From Anseranas semipalmata (lineage: Eukaryota > Chordata > Aves > Anseriformes > Anseranatidae), in assembly GCA_013399115.1 (NCBI GenBank), contig VXAA01000927.1, forward strand, positions 242,138-306,137: a stretch of 64,000 bases of DNA, in the 5' to 3' direction. The notes beneath the pieces were generated by a model. That model worked only from the letters and a program-made list of their open reading frames with translations, searched no databases and was not told the origin of the DNA. Positions 25,401 through 36,419 of the stretch are shown in pieces. Numbering within the stretch: the first letter of the stretch is position 1; each line of letters opens with the position of its first letter. The translations under genes and the position numbers were made by a program.

Positions 25401-26089
25401 GTCGATGAATGATTTTGAGAAATCTGAACTTTAAATTGATACAATGGATGGCTGGGATGATGTAACAGTTTTATCATTAACTTAAACCGTAGAAATGAAT
25501 TTAAAAATTAGTTTGTCAGAAGAACAAAGTGATGAGAGAGTTCATCTATGGGCTACCATTTCTACCTATGTCACTGAGCTCAGCCTCAAGTTCCTGCCAA
25601 TATTTGGAAGTATGTGGATATTTGGAAGTTTAGTGGATTCAAAGTTCGGTTGGGAAAAGGTGCAGTGTGTGGGAAGAGCATTTATTCCAAGTCTGTGGGC
25701 TTTTGAAAATAACAGTGAGAAGTTTCTGGTGAGTGCTGTGTGGAGTTCTGCCATGTTCGGGCAGTCCTGTCTGTTTTGGAGTGGGGAAGGAGAGCTGTGC
25801 AAACCAGCTCTGTGTGTGCGAGGAGGGGGAGTTGTCTGTGCTCAGCCAAACAAAGTGAAATGTTTTCAGCAAAAGTGCCGTAGGGTAACAGTCTTCCTGC
25901 TCCTGCTACAGACCAGAGAGGACCTAGCTGCACTTGGGTGAGGGGGAAGAGTAAAGGGGGAAAGGAGCAGCCTTCAACTGGCCAGGTATTTGTATGGCAC
26001 CACAGTTTGGTATACTTTAAACTTGTGTTCTGAAGACACAGGTGATCTATCTCCAACATGAGCAAAGACCAATTAATGTAGATGTTTGC

Positions 26090-26420
26090 AAAGAGCGGCA
26101 CCTGCAGAGGCTGCTGAGATGGCAACAGCTTCTAATTCAGCTTGTGGGGAAGGGCTCTCCGGACCTGCGGGATAGGTGCCTCTGCCCAGGCTGCTGTTTC
26201 TGCTCCACAGTAACTTGCTGCTCTGCACAGCAGGCGTTCCGAGCTGCTCAGCCGGCTGCCGCGTGCTCACCGCTCCTGGGGAAGCTGTCAGTGCCAGGGT
26301 TTTCGCTGCTGGCGCAGGACACAGGTGTTGCTGTTGCTGGTACGCACAGCAGAGGCTGCCACCGCTGGTAGCAGCGCCCAAGCAAACCAACCCGATCGGA
26401 AGGCGCGACAAATGCGGCAC
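26090..26420. other. GC-rich patch 1.8 kb upstream of the TMCC3 island
   Basis: This block of about 330 bases is rich in GCTG/CAGC words with a moderate number of CG dinucleotides. Several frames of 82-115 codons overlap on both strands, with high Ala, Cys and Gln content and no recognised domain. It is best read as a compositional patch. A proximal regulatory role for TMCC3 is possible from position only. Confidence 0.35.
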
Positions 26421-26623
26421 CTAGGTCTTGTGGGACTAACCGTGGTATCCTCTGTTCTTAGCAGCTATGTCAGAAAAGAGTGCTTTCTTTGTTTATATAC
26501 TAGTATATATGTTAATACTACACTGACCAACCACACACAATATTCTTCTAAATATATATTACACACACCTGTCTCTCTTTGTCTTGGAAGAGAAGTTTCA
26601 TCATTTTGTTGCTACCCTGCTGG

Positions 26624-26663
26624 TATTATTTAAATAAAGCTCATATTATTTAAATAAAACTCT
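26624..26663. repeat. Two-copy 20-bp tandem duplication with AATAAA motifs
   Basis: The unit TATTATTTAAATAAA plus a short tail occurs twice at a 20-base period, placing AATAAA at 26633 and 26653. These could act as polyadenylation signals for an unknown plus-strand transcript, but AATAAA is common in AT-rich DNA. Confidence 0.75.
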
Positions 26664-27475
26664 AAATTTTTGAATCAACTGTGTTTTATAGTAAGCCTTG
26701 TATTACTCAAACGCCAACCAACTGAAGCCTTTTATGTGCCCTTTTTCCATCTACTTATCCTCTCTAAGCTTTGATCAACTACATCTGGCAAGGCTTAAAA
26801 AAAAATCCTGAACGTTTCTGAGGAAGTAAGGACGTTTCATCCTAGGTGCTGGAAACTGTACAGTCCCCTTTGGAAATGTGCAATTATCACTTCAGTGAAA
26901 CCCCAAACCCACAACATTTGCCTGTTTCATATCTTACTGACCCTCACCTCCAGAGTTCCCCACCCTCTGGCACATTTTGAGTCAGGAATTAACTTTCATG
27001 TCTGAGCTGAGGGACGGAAGAAATCCGGTTCCCATTTTAAAGCTTTTTCCCAACAGGCTTCCAACTTCAGCTATCTTGTTCAGCTACATAAGTATAGGAA
27101 GAATGGCAAGTCATCACTTGTGTGCAGGTATCGTGTGTGAATTTGCTTACATGAATACTGAATGGGGCAAATAATGCTCCCCTTAGTAAACCCTCTCACT
27201 ACTTAATTGGTCTCTGAATTTGGGATAACTTTGTAAAAACTGGTGTTAGAGTTGAAGAAGCACCTGCCAAGAAGGTTAGCTCTAGGATTTATTTTTTCCT
27301 TTGGAATGTCAGGTCTTTCATTTTTGAAGACCTCATTTGTTAAAAACAACAAGGAGGCCCTTGTGTCAGATAATTTCCCTCTGATAGTAGTGTTATCTCA
27401 GTTTCCAATAAAAATGTAAATAGTGGCAGGGAAATATCTTTTTTTTTTTTTTTTCTGCTGCAGTCCCCTCTAGGG

Positions 27476-27503
27476 NTATATATATATATATATATATATA
27501 TAT
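27476..27503. repeat. (TA)n microsatellite with an unresolved base at its edge
   Basis: A single n at 27476 is followed by about 13 TA units. The ambiguous base suggests that length was not resolved by the assembly. Confidence 0.9.
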
Positions 27504-28411
27504 GTTTATACATGCGTATGCCTTGGGACAGTTGCTGTCTCCAACTAGAGAAGGCAGGCAGTATGACTCATGCATGGGCATCATAACAACTGTACCTAAA
27601 AGGTGAGGTCCTGCTGCTGTTGCAAGGGAGTCAGTCTGAAGGAACTCCAGGTTTACTTTGTGTAACAAAGTAGAAATGGTGACAGCTATTCTACTTATTC
27701 CAGAAAAGGAAAAAGTACTTCTCCAGTACAACTTTCTGAGTGATTGTAAAAAGAGTATTCTACTTACACTCTTCAATAGTTCAAATGTGTTAAATGTTAC
27801 TGATTTAAATATATTCCTCAGCATAGGTATTCTGAAGATAAATGCAAAAATCAGTCAAGAACTCTGCTCAACTCTTATGAATTTAAGTATAGGCTCATGC
27901 CCTGGAAAATGTGTTTTCCTTGGGAATGCATGGTGTTCACAAATATGGTTTGAAGGTCCCATATGCTAGAACACCAGAGGATTTATCTTATATGTATAAT
28001 GGGACAGAAATGTCATCGGTTGCTGCGCTCCACCACTTTGGAAAATGTGAGCACTGATTATTTAGTTGGTTTGACAGAATTTGTATGCTTTATGTAAAGC
28101 TCTGGGTATTGAGGACTTTCCAGCTGCAGCACTCAGCTGCGTCCAGGATGCCTTGTGCTATCCCAAATTGTCAAAACCTTACGCTGACACCACCCCTGAA
28201 TGACATAATTAGCATTTATGGTTTCTTGCTTTGGATTTCTGAACCCTTAGGGGTGCTGAGGGGTTAACGCGGGTGTTGCCGGCTGAGGAGAAGCCGAGCC
28301 GCTGCCGCCGCGGTGCGNGGCTGGCGGTTGGGCGGCCGTTGGCGGGACCCCTGCCCGCGCGTCCGGCGGGCGCCGCTGAGGAGAAGGAGGAGGCAGCGGC
28401 CCCCCCTCAGG

Positions 28412-28489
28412 ATGCCGGGCAGCGACACGGCGCTGGCGGTGGACAGGACGTACTCGGACCCGGAGCGGCACCGGCGCCGCAAGACGAGG
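28412..28489 (+). CDS. TMCC3: TMCC3 first coding exon (partial gene, 26 codons)
   Basis: This exon encodes the extreme N-terminus of transmembrane and coiled-coil domain protein 3. The visible protein starts MPGSDTALAVDRTYSDP and continues with a basic stretch ending RRRKTR. I recognise it from the mammalian TMCC3 N-terminus, recalled as MPGSDTALTVDRTYS followed by a His/Arg-rich segment and VERHD at the next exon. The start ATG has A at -3 and G at -1, and an in-frame TAA lies at 28265-28267, so initiation cannot be further upstream. The exon closes with a complete codon (AGG) before GTAACG, so the intron is phase 0. The family's known domains (central and C-terminal coiled coils, two C-terminal membrane spans, ER localisation, reported role at ER tubule junctions) are on later exons outside this window. 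The exon itself has no domain. The paralogues TMCC1 and TMCC2 are less likely because their N-termini differ. Confidence 0.85.
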
Positions 28490-28495
28490 GTAACG
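28490..28495 (+). other. TMCC3: Splice donor of TMCC3 exon 1
   Basis: The exon/intron junction reads AGG|GTAACG. It has the invariant GT and A at +3 and +4, but C instead of G at +5, so it is a moderate donor. It is followed within 15 bases by a run of seven G and then GGGG; intronic G-runs close to a donor are known splicing enhancers. The junction coincides with the point where similarity to the recalled TMCC3 protein ends (…KTR, with the next exon expected to begin VERHD). Read-through would add unrelated residues. Confidence 0.75.
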
Positions 28496-29162
28496 CTCCT
28501 GGGGGGGTGTGGGGTGTTCGTCGTCGCTTGTGGTCCTGCTGGTGTAACCAAATGGAAAGAACCTGGCTGTTGGCGTAACAGAAACCGGTGTTTGAGATAC
28601 ATCCGCAATAGAAACTAGTTGGAGGTGGGAGGAAGAGAACTTACTCACCAGCGTCAACAGCGCTGATGACTTAATAGCATGGCTCTGTGTCGGGATCCCG
28701 CCGGTAGCTACCTGGGTTTGGTCTGCTTCCTCCGGGTTTCTGTTTATTAAACTGTGCATCGGGTGATTTTGTCCAGCCGCACGGAATGATTGCGGTTCCA
28801 GGTCCTGAACTTGCAAAAAGGCTGTGACAGGGTTTGAAACTGACAGAAAAGTGTATAGGATATGTATAGGTGTAGGGATAAAGTAAGCACAGCCCTGATG
28901 TATAACTTCATGGAATAGTTTTTCTTATGGTCTGCTGGCAAGTTCAGCTTTATCTTATTATTTTGATGTTTTGCTCATGTAATACACGATAACTGCGTAC
29001 AGACAATGCTCAGTATCTTATTTCTTTAGTATCCTTTGTAGTGAATGTCCCACTGATGAAGGCAGTTGGCTCTCTGGTGTAGGCACAGATCTTGAATTCT
29101 AACCTAAATGCTCAGCTCCAACAGGTGTAAAACAAATGGCTCTTTCTTCTTATGCACTGCAG

Positions 29163-29308
29163 GAGGATTCAAAGAAAAAGGAAGCTGCTCTAGCTGACTT
29201 GGAATATCAGCAAGAATCCTCTGTTTTCTTTCCTATGCTGAGATCCTGAGTCTGTCGATAAATGATCTTCCTGGTTTGAAGTGTAGGGATTAGCTATTTG
29301 TGAATAAA
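29163..29308 (+). other. Candidate alternative terminal exon in TMCC3 intron 1
   Basis: An acceptor (TCTTTCTTCTTATGCACTGC then AG at 29161-29162) opens a phase-0 frame of 28 codons (EDSKKKEAALADLEYQQES and nine more residues), with TGA at 29247-29249. AATAAA follows at 29303-29308, then a T-rich run. This is the arrangement of an intronic terminal exon with its own polyadenylation signal, only about 0.7 kb from exon 1 and in a compatible phase. It would yield a short TMCC3 product without membrane segments. No match to a known isoform is claimed. Confidence 0.25.
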
Positions 29309-29332
29309 ATTGTTCTGTTTTTTTTTTTTTTT

Positions 29333-29352
29333 NNNNNNNNNNNNNNNNNNNN
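29333..29352. other. Assembly gap (20 N)
   Basis: Twenty N flanked by T on both sides mark a gap, probably a poly-T tract of unknown length or a fixed-size placeholder. Real missing sequence may be longer. Confidence 0.97.
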
Positions 29353-30440
29353 TTTTTCCTGTGATGCACATTAGCCGTTCTTTCCATCCCCTCCCAGCTT
29401 GTTAATCGAGGGTGCTGAAAAGGAGATGGTGTGCTTCAGATTGTTGCCACATAATGAAATGTTTTAAATAAGTAAGCCTATACACTGGAGCTTTACTACC
29501 AACGTTTAGAATGCTCTTCATACTGTAAGCTGGGTGCATGTAGTCATAACCCAGTTAAGAATTTTATGTATTTCCTTTGTTTTTCTCTTTACAAGTTGAA
29601 CTAGTTAGTTTTTCTTCATTGTTTTTGCTGAAAGAATAATGTGCTAACTTACTGTGGCCATGGAAGAAAGTTGCTTACCTTCAAGGCTGATTTTTGGCAT
29701 GTTTAAAAGTTGAAATGGAAGCCTCTGTTCTATAGTCTAGCTGATCTGCTTAAAAGCATGAAGTATCATGACTGATATTGGGTATTCTGTATTGTACCTG
29801 TGTATTGAAAAAAAAATCTCACTCTTAAGACAGTTTTATGAAAGCATTGGGCTTCTGTCTGATTTTGAGTTTCTTTTCATCAGGCTTAGCCTCTCTTCTC
29901 TTCCTGCAACCATGAGAATCGGAAACGTAACTCTTTAATGAGTTCCTAGAGTCATATATAATTGCATTGCTCCAGGGTCTAGGCTTTACAAGTTGTGCCA
30001 GATCTCGTGCCACTTGTAATATGGTTGGCAGAGATGGAAGCAGCAGGTTGTATATTCCAGATAATGGCAAGAGTTTGCATTAAATCCATTTGTGCTTATT
30101 AGGGACAAATAGGATTTTTTCCTGGGTAACTTCAACATTCCTCTTAATACCTTAACCAAGGGGATAGAAATGATCAAGCACTGGAGCAGCGAAAATTGGT
30201 GTTATTGTGCAGGAAAGCAGCAAGAAAGTGGGATGCTGTTTCTCTCTTGGAGACTGAATGAAAAGCAGCAGAGCAGCTGGAGTTAAAGCTGCTGTTCTCA
30301 AACATTCATGGAGAAAAGCAACACAGAGAAAGAACACAGCAGTGCAGAGTTGGTGGGAGGATGCTCAGAGAACCCAGACAAACTTGGGGGACCTGCTTGT
30401 GTGAAGAGGGTCTTGGAGCTGGTTTTATCAGCATGATGGG

Positions 30441-30501
30441 GACAGTGTATAGTAAATATAGATATATAGTAAACATAGATAGACAGCGTATAGTAAATGG
30501 G
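30441..30501. repeat. Three-copy 20-bp minisatellite
   Basis: Three successive units built around TATAGTAAA (GACAGTGTATAGTAAATATA, a diverged middle copy, then GACAGCGTATAGTAAATGGG) make a short tandem array. Confidence 0.75.
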
Positions 30502-32534
30502 GTGAGTGCATTTAATATAGCTTGGGGGAAGGATAGGGCAAAGTAGTTACTGGGCCTCATAGTCTGCATAAAATAGGCTACTGAGTCTGGTTTTTGGGTG
30601 GGTAGGTTCTGAAGGACTTCCCCAGCCCTGTGGGTTACTGCCTGTGTCCTTCATGCACATCTGAGGATTTTTCTTGTGAGAAAGTAAAGCCTTCTATATG
30701 GGTGGAGAAGATGACTGCCAAAACTGCTGTTATATATACTGTAGGAAGGCATCACCAAATTCAGTTTGCAGAAGTTGTAGAGCAACTTACTGTGAATATA
30801 GCCTTCTGAGTTTGTAGATGTTAGAATCTGAGGGGAAAAAGAGATTTTACCATTCCTGCTGCAGTTAAAAAGCTCCTTCAGCATAACGCAACAGGTCCCT
30901 TCAGTGCCTTCCTCTTTAAGGCCGCTCGAAGTGCGATTTCCTGGGCTCTGCTAACGACTCTCTGATGAACCATGTTACATTTTGTGCAAAGATCCCAGTG
31001 CCTGAAAGAGAGAAAATATTTTAATGAGGAACAGCCAAGTCATTGTTAACATGGGGGGAATTATTGCTGCCTAAGGAGGTCAAGTACTTTGAGGGAGAGG
31101 TGGTGTTTCTGTTCCCTTCCTTGGCCGAGTGGCGGGAGAGCCAAGCTGTGCTGCGCGTGGCACCACTGAGTGGGGCATAAAACTGCTGCCGTTTGTAGTG
31201 TAACAGTGCCAGTGCCTTCCCGTTCTGCTATTACTGGGTGGGTGTATATTTACACTAGGGTTGTTGCCTTGGTTCTGGTAAACCACCCACCCCCAGTTTT
31301 AAGGTAGCCTTCCCGCCTCTCCTCCTCCACAATATCAGATCGCTCCAACCCGGATTGCTGCAGCTCGCTCTGTCTGGTGGCACAGGTGGAATCAGTGCAG
31401 ACAATTGCGCAAGATGTTTCTGCTCACCTCTGCCAGTACCGGTTGCTGCAGGCTGCAGCTTCCCTGTGCTTCACGTCTCCTTCTGGTCAGTTCCTGCAGC
31501 ACTTAGAAAACTAATCCAAATCTTTCAAAATCAGGACCTAAGCCACGAAGTAGAACAAGATGTAGGAGCAACGGCTGCATTTTTAGCTATCATGCACCAA
31601 GTACTGTTCTTGCTTGCATGTAGCCTGCAGGCCAGCTAAGGAGTGTCATGGAACTGTCTCAGGGACTCGTTTTTGCAGTGAGTACTGCAGGAGACTACAG
31701 GCGCTCGGATTCTGTCTACACCGGGCTTCTTAGGTGGCAAGTCCATGCAGAGGTCTATGCTGTCACAGTAGCAACGTTCCTGATGCTCAGACTAGCTTCG
31801 ATAGGCTGGTTTATGCCTCGTTGTGTTAACTGGTGTTTCAGGACTGCCTGACAAGGCCATGTGAAAGCTCTCGCCTCTGAACGCTCATCGACTTGTCCTA
31901 TTGAGGCCTCAGAAGCCTGTGTGTGATTTTTTGCTGCTGATCAGGGCATTGCTCTCTGCTCTTGATCTCTTAACCCTTACAGAACAAGAGCCCTCAGCAA
32001 TTCATTGAGGTTATAGAATTTATACGTATGGCCTTGTAGAAGAAAAGTCCTCTTCCAGTACAACGAAAACACGAGTTCCTTTACTGCATCCCATTATAAG
32101 TCAATGCAGTGATACATCCTGCTTTTAACCAGTACCAGGTGCTTTAGACAGAGATGCAGGAAGTCCTCGCTACATGATTTCTCTCACATTGGAGCCTGTT
32201 CAGAACTTTCTGCCATTAGTGGTAGATTAACATCTGAAATAGTAAGAAATATTCCTTTATTAAAAAAAAAAAATCTCACCTGGAACAGATGGGGATGTGC
32301 TTTTTTATTAACAAATGGGGATTCCTATTTTCAGTCTTCTTGTGCTTTCAGCCTTAGTGAGACTAGCAATAGAATCAGTGTTTTGTGGATGAACTGATTC
32401 TTATGTAAACACAAGAAAAAAAGGCTTACATTAAAAAAAAAATACAGAAATCCGCTTGTTTTCTTGCATTCTAGTGATGAAAAAATGTCCTCTGGAATCT
32501 CTTCTTATTTTCCGTGTCTCTTTTATGATCCCTC

Positions 32535-32645
32535 CCATTCATCTTGTCTATACGCGAGGCAGTCTTTTTAATAATCTCTCCTCATATGGAAGTCTTTCTA
32601 AGCCTCTAATCACTTTCATCATCTGTCCTAGGATTCCCTTTATTT
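32535..32645 (-). mobile_element. Ancient CR1-type LINE fragment (ORF2 C-terminal end)
   Basis: Read on the minus strand, the segment encodes KVIRGLERLPYEERLLKRL. This closely fits the conserved tail of CR1/L3-type ORF2 as I recall it (a '(M)IRGLE-LPYEERL-LGL' pattern following the reverse transcriptase). The frame then breaks at a stop within 25 codons, and the following bases resemble '…YKIMNG' only weakly. It is a decayed fragment, older than the 7 kb CR1 copy, inserted antisense to TMCC3. Boundaries are approximate. Confidence 0.7.
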
Positions 32646-32695
32646 CGTGTAATCTTTAGTATATAGAGAGGAAATAACATGAAGGGACCTAGAAA

Positions 32696-32727
32696 GATGA
32701 TGATGATGATGATGATTATTATTATTT
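32696..32727. repeat. (GAT)n(ATT)n compound microsatellite
   Basis: About seven GAT units pass directly into three or four ATT units. It lies about 50 bases from the end of the old CR1 fragment, which could reflect growth from that element's 3' tail. Confidence 0.9.
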
Positions 32728-33260
32728 AAAAACAAACAAAACAACAACTTCCACCCCAGTTTCAGGAGAAATTGAGATTTAATCTGTACTCCTGGTGTTT
32801 CTTTAAACACAAGGGTCACTTGTATTGAAGAAATGTTTGTTCTGGGCTTTTGTGGCTTGTAACCAAGCCTCCAGATATTTTGTGCTCAAAGAACTTCTGC
32901 ATGCGCTTGCCACTGTTTCCTCATTTTTTGACATAAGATGAAGATAATGTGATGAGACAGAATATTCTTAAACGTTAGTTTCAAATCCACAGTGTATCTA
33001 GAAATGTGCGAAACCTGTCAAATAGTAGGCTGCGGGATGCAGAAGTGTTGGGGAATGAGAGAGGGAAGCCACAATTGTGATACTAACCCCAAAAGACAGA
33101 TTAGCTGCCTAGAACTGAAGAAAAGCCCAGTTTGTTCATTTGAAACAATAATCCTGTTTTTAATATTTTTGTCATTGTAGAACCGTTTGGAAAACTGTAA
33201 CTTCTTAATATTTTTTTTCTAGTGCTAGAAAGGACTGTTAGGAAGTTTACAAAGCTGCTA

Positions 33261-33310
33261 TCTTCCTTCTCCTTCTCCTCTTTTTTTTTTTGTTTGTTTG
33301 TTTTTCTTTG
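33261..33310. repeat. Pyrimidine tract with (GTTT)n
   Basis: TCTTCCTTCTCCTTCTCCTC is followed by eleven T and three GTTT units. It resembles a splice-acceptor pyrimidine tract, but no AG-bounded exon follows closely. Confidence 0.8.
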
Positions 33311-36222
33311 TGTACTTTGAGTTTTGGGATTAAATATACCTAAATGCTAAAGGTCAACGTTAGGTGTAATTTCTTGTTGTCAAGAGAAATAAAGGGGGAA
33401 TATGTTGCTGTGCAGCTTAGTGTGGCGTTGCTGTGCTCCCCCTGATCCTGAGGAGTGAACCCATGTGGTAGAGTCATGAGCCATAAATATTGTATTTTCA
33501 CCCAATCCATCTTCTCCCTTCCAATCCCAAAAGACAGTTGTAAACATTAAGTGGAAGAGGGGATTCATGTTCCTCTCAAGGTTTAAGGTTGGGAAGTTTT
33601 GTGCTTAGACCTTCCATAGCTTTTTGGTCTCTGCCAGAAACTGAACGTCTCTGAAGATTGTACAGCATCTCCTTTTCTTCGCTGTGCTTTGGATTTGTCC
33701 TTACTGCAGTGGGTGGTATTGCTTGCAGGACTGGGCACCTACTAGCAGCTCTTTAAATGTTAGGTATATTTATAAAAGAACACAACATAGCCACTGGAGG
33801 ATCCATCCTCTTGGCTTGCTCTCCTTTGGAAGGACGTGTAATTGCCCTCCTGTCAGGTTGCCAGTGGTGATGCAGGGGGATGCAAACAGCTCTAGATCCA
33901 TAGCTTGCTTATTGTCAGCATCTCCCTAGGTAGGGCTTTAGCTAGGTGCCACCTGGCACGGCGTCTGTGTTGGGGCCGAGCCCGTAAGGGTCTGGCTGCA
34001 CAGCTCTGCTGTCACTGCCCAGGCTAAAAAGATTGCCGCTGCCTGTTGTCTGCTTTTAGTGTTCTTGGCACCACGAGCAAGCGTGCGGCTTTCATCTTCA
34101 CCCCTAGAGTTGAGTGTGGTTTTGCAAAAGACGTGGGTAGGAGATGAGACTCTGTATAATGCTGGGGAATGGTGGGACATAATCCTCGTTTTTCATTTAT
34201 ATAGGCAGGTAGAGTAACTTCAGCAATAGTGCAAATGCTCTTTAGCAATGGGGGTTGCGTTATTTTTACTATAGAAATTTTCTGCTCTTCCCTTAGTCCA
34301 AAGGAGGAATGGAGTACGAATATGCAAAGCCAAAAATAACCCTGCTGTTCTAAAGCCTTGACATATGGGATCTGGTATGCAACTGGGATGGCTTGTGCCT
34401 GTGCAGCTAACCTTTTTCAGACTCTGAGCAAGTGAGAGCTCCTCTGAGGCAGGTTTTGTATCGGCCTACGTAACGTAAGCTTTAATGTAGGGACAAGAAT
34501 GGAAGAGGAGGGGTGTCCCTGCTAGCTGTGGTGTAAAGAATATCTACAAATATTTGAGCTGTGATGCTGTTATTGCAGAAAGCTGGAATGAGGCTTTTTG
34601 TTCTGTTCTGTTTTTCTCCAAAATAACAAAGCAACAACTACAACAAACACAAGAAAAGCGTAACATTGAGACCTGTCCCACTATTATTGTCAAGTCTTGG
34701 TGTTGCAAAGGCATACAATTTGAGAAGACAGAACTTAGCAGTGGTTTCCTTAGTATTTTCTTAGTTACCCCTATGTTGGATACTCAGACTATGGTGTGCT
34801 TTAATGGACCTTTGATATAAAATATTTGGCGTCTTCTTGGTTAACTGCTAGTGTAGTAGGCAGGTTCCTTGTTTTATCTATTTGTATATAGTTAAGTAAC
34901 AGTTACCTTCCTTCATGCATTTTGTTTCAGTAGCTCTGCATGAAGAGGTTACCGGGATGCAAAGAATTAATACTGTGCTATTGAATTAAAATCAAAACGG
35001 GATGCAGGTGGTTCTGAAGTCCATTTGAATCTTTTAATTGACAGCAGTGACCTGTGGAACCAATCCGAGATGAATTAGAGCAGCCTCATGGAAAATTTTC
35101 TGTGTGTTAAGCAAGCGTTCTTTACAGGATGGTAGGTGCTCCTTTCAGTTTGTCTTACAGTCTCAGTTTAGGTGGGTTTTAGTCTTTGCTTTGTAAATAA
35201 ACCATCTTGTAGCAGGTTTGGCTAAAAATGTATGGAAACCTTTACTTTCTGGCAAAGGTCGTGACAAAAAGAGCTGCCTCTGTGTGTGTGTGTATCTATA
35301 TAAATGAAACACTGAGGATTGCAACAATTAAACACTCTAAGTGATTGTCTAGGTCATAAGATTTCATTGAAATAACAGGACTACGCCTTTCAAAAAGTCT
35401 ACTCGCATATACAAGTGTCTACACCACTGGCTTCTCAAGCATTAAATATATTTTTTAATTGACTTGCTAATGCTATGTATAAAGTAAGCATTTTTAGCTG
35501 AAGATGAAACATTACGATGGAAGCTGATGTTTTAAAGATTGGGAAGACTGCAGTGCTCTGAAGTCAGTTTATACGAGCAAAAGGTGTTGATCTGTGAGGA
35601 TGATACAACGCTTTAGAGCAGAGCTCCTCCATTCTCACAGAAAAACTTAATATTGCCCACCACCGCCAAAAAAGCCCTCCAAATTCAGATAAGTAACACA
35701 GCTTAGAGGGAATGTGAGGAGCCAGTGCTTTGGGGTCTGTAGATTATTAGTTTTTAAATCCAAGTGAATTTCTAAGTGGGCTTTCAGTGCTACACTGCAA
35801 GAAATACTGTGACAGGAAGAGAAGCCCTGTTAGGGTAAGTTGATGTAGCAAGTTTCTCTGGTTTTACAGCATTCACTTCTCCTTTTATTCTGAGTTATTC
35901 CAGTACATTTAATCTAGACATGGCAATTAAGCTAGTACTTATTATTCAAATGCAAAGTGATGTAAATATGCAGAAAGTGTGCTGCTTTATACCAGCATGC
36001 CTGGGCAGGAGAGTGACGCCCAAAGATCAAACTGGCAGACCAGTTAGAACTGACTTTTAACACTCTTCTAATTCAGTGCAGCACAACTTGGCAGCATACT
36101 GTACCTGGAAGTGTGCTGAAGGTTCATTGCTTTGCTCTCAATTCCTAGGAAATGAATTAAACTCAAATGGGGTGTAACTATTTGTTGGACTCCAGCGACA
36201 TTGAGTGTGTTTTGGATTACAG

Positions 36223-36345
36223 GAGCAAGAAGCTTTGGTTGAGAGCTGCAGACAGCTGCAAGGAAAGGTGGAAGCTTTGAAACTGAGTAGGATCAAACCC
36301 AGCAGTAGTCTCAAAGAGAAATTTAGTCTTAGGAAAGCTAGCTGA
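36223..36345 (+). other. Exon-like coiled-coil frame in TMCC3 intron 1
   Basis: After an acceptor-like GGATTACAG (ending 36222), 40 codons are open to TGA at 36343-36345. The peptide begins EQEALVESCRQLQGKVEAL and continues with a basic, Ser/Lys-rich end. It is helical with heptad-like hydrophobic spacing and has natural-looking composition, but it contains no Met and matches no family that I can name. It may be a relic of a retrocopied gene, an alternative terminal exon (the frame is phase 0, compatible with exon 1), or chance. Confidence 0.22.
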
Positions 36346-36419
36346 GGAGATCTTGTTGAGTGAGAGTTGCCTATATCAGGTGTGAGGCACCTACTTCCTT
36401 AAGGAGGGCCAGAGACGAC

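Larger units (their letters stand above)
21250..26080. other. Intergenic DNA, no gene seen
   Basis: This is AT-rich, largely featureless sequence. Small repeats include (ATT)n at 21763-21786, (TTTG)n at 22369-22404, and an 18-base-period repeat of TATTTGGAAG at 25601-25628. Open frames reach 148 codons (25495-25941) but overlap on both strands and are unrecognised. Confidence 0.55.
26450..28260. other. Immediate upstream flank of TMCC3
   Basis: This is AT-rich DNA. A duplicated 20-base unit TATTATTTAAATAAA occurs at 26624-26663 and carries two AATAAA motifs. A poly-T run (27438-27454) and a (TA)n tract with one unresolved base follow. No coding sequence is recognised. The last 100 bases before the island contain no TATA box at the usual distance. 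Confidence 0.55.
28262..28515 (+). promoter_or_regulatory. TMCC3: CpG island: TMCC3 promoter / 5' UTR
   Basis: Base composition switches abruptly near 28262 from AT-rich DNA to a block dense in CG dinucleotides, which fades after about 28515. It contains GC-box-like GGGCGG at about 28331 and runs such as GCCGCCGCGG. No ATG lies between 28262 and the TMCC3 start at 28412, as expected of a clean 5' UTR. No convincing TATA box precedes it, so a dispersed CpG-type promoter is inferred. The transcription start cannot be fixed from sequence. One unresolved base (n) sits at 28318 inside the island, so the true island may be longer than it appears. Confidence 0.75.
29360..36400. other. TMCC3: TMCC3 intron 1, first part
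   Basis: No coding exon is recognised. Contents include a three-copy 20-base minisatellite (30441-30501), the old CR1 fragment on the minus strand (about 32535-32645), and (GAT)n(ATT)n at 32696-32727. They also include a pyrimidine tract at 33261-33310 and a 40-codon exon-like frame at 36223. The remainder is ordinary intronic sequence. Confidence 0.5.

Noticed and set aside
25495..26125. 148-codon plus-strand and 147-codon minus-strand frames that overlap
   Set aside because: Mutually overlapping frames on both strands, no domain, no splice or promoter context.
28247..28816. A 189-codon minus-strand frame across the TMCC3 exon
   Set aside because: It is antisense to the real exon, contains an unresolved base, is extremely Arg/Pro/Ala rich, and exists because the CpG island has few stops.
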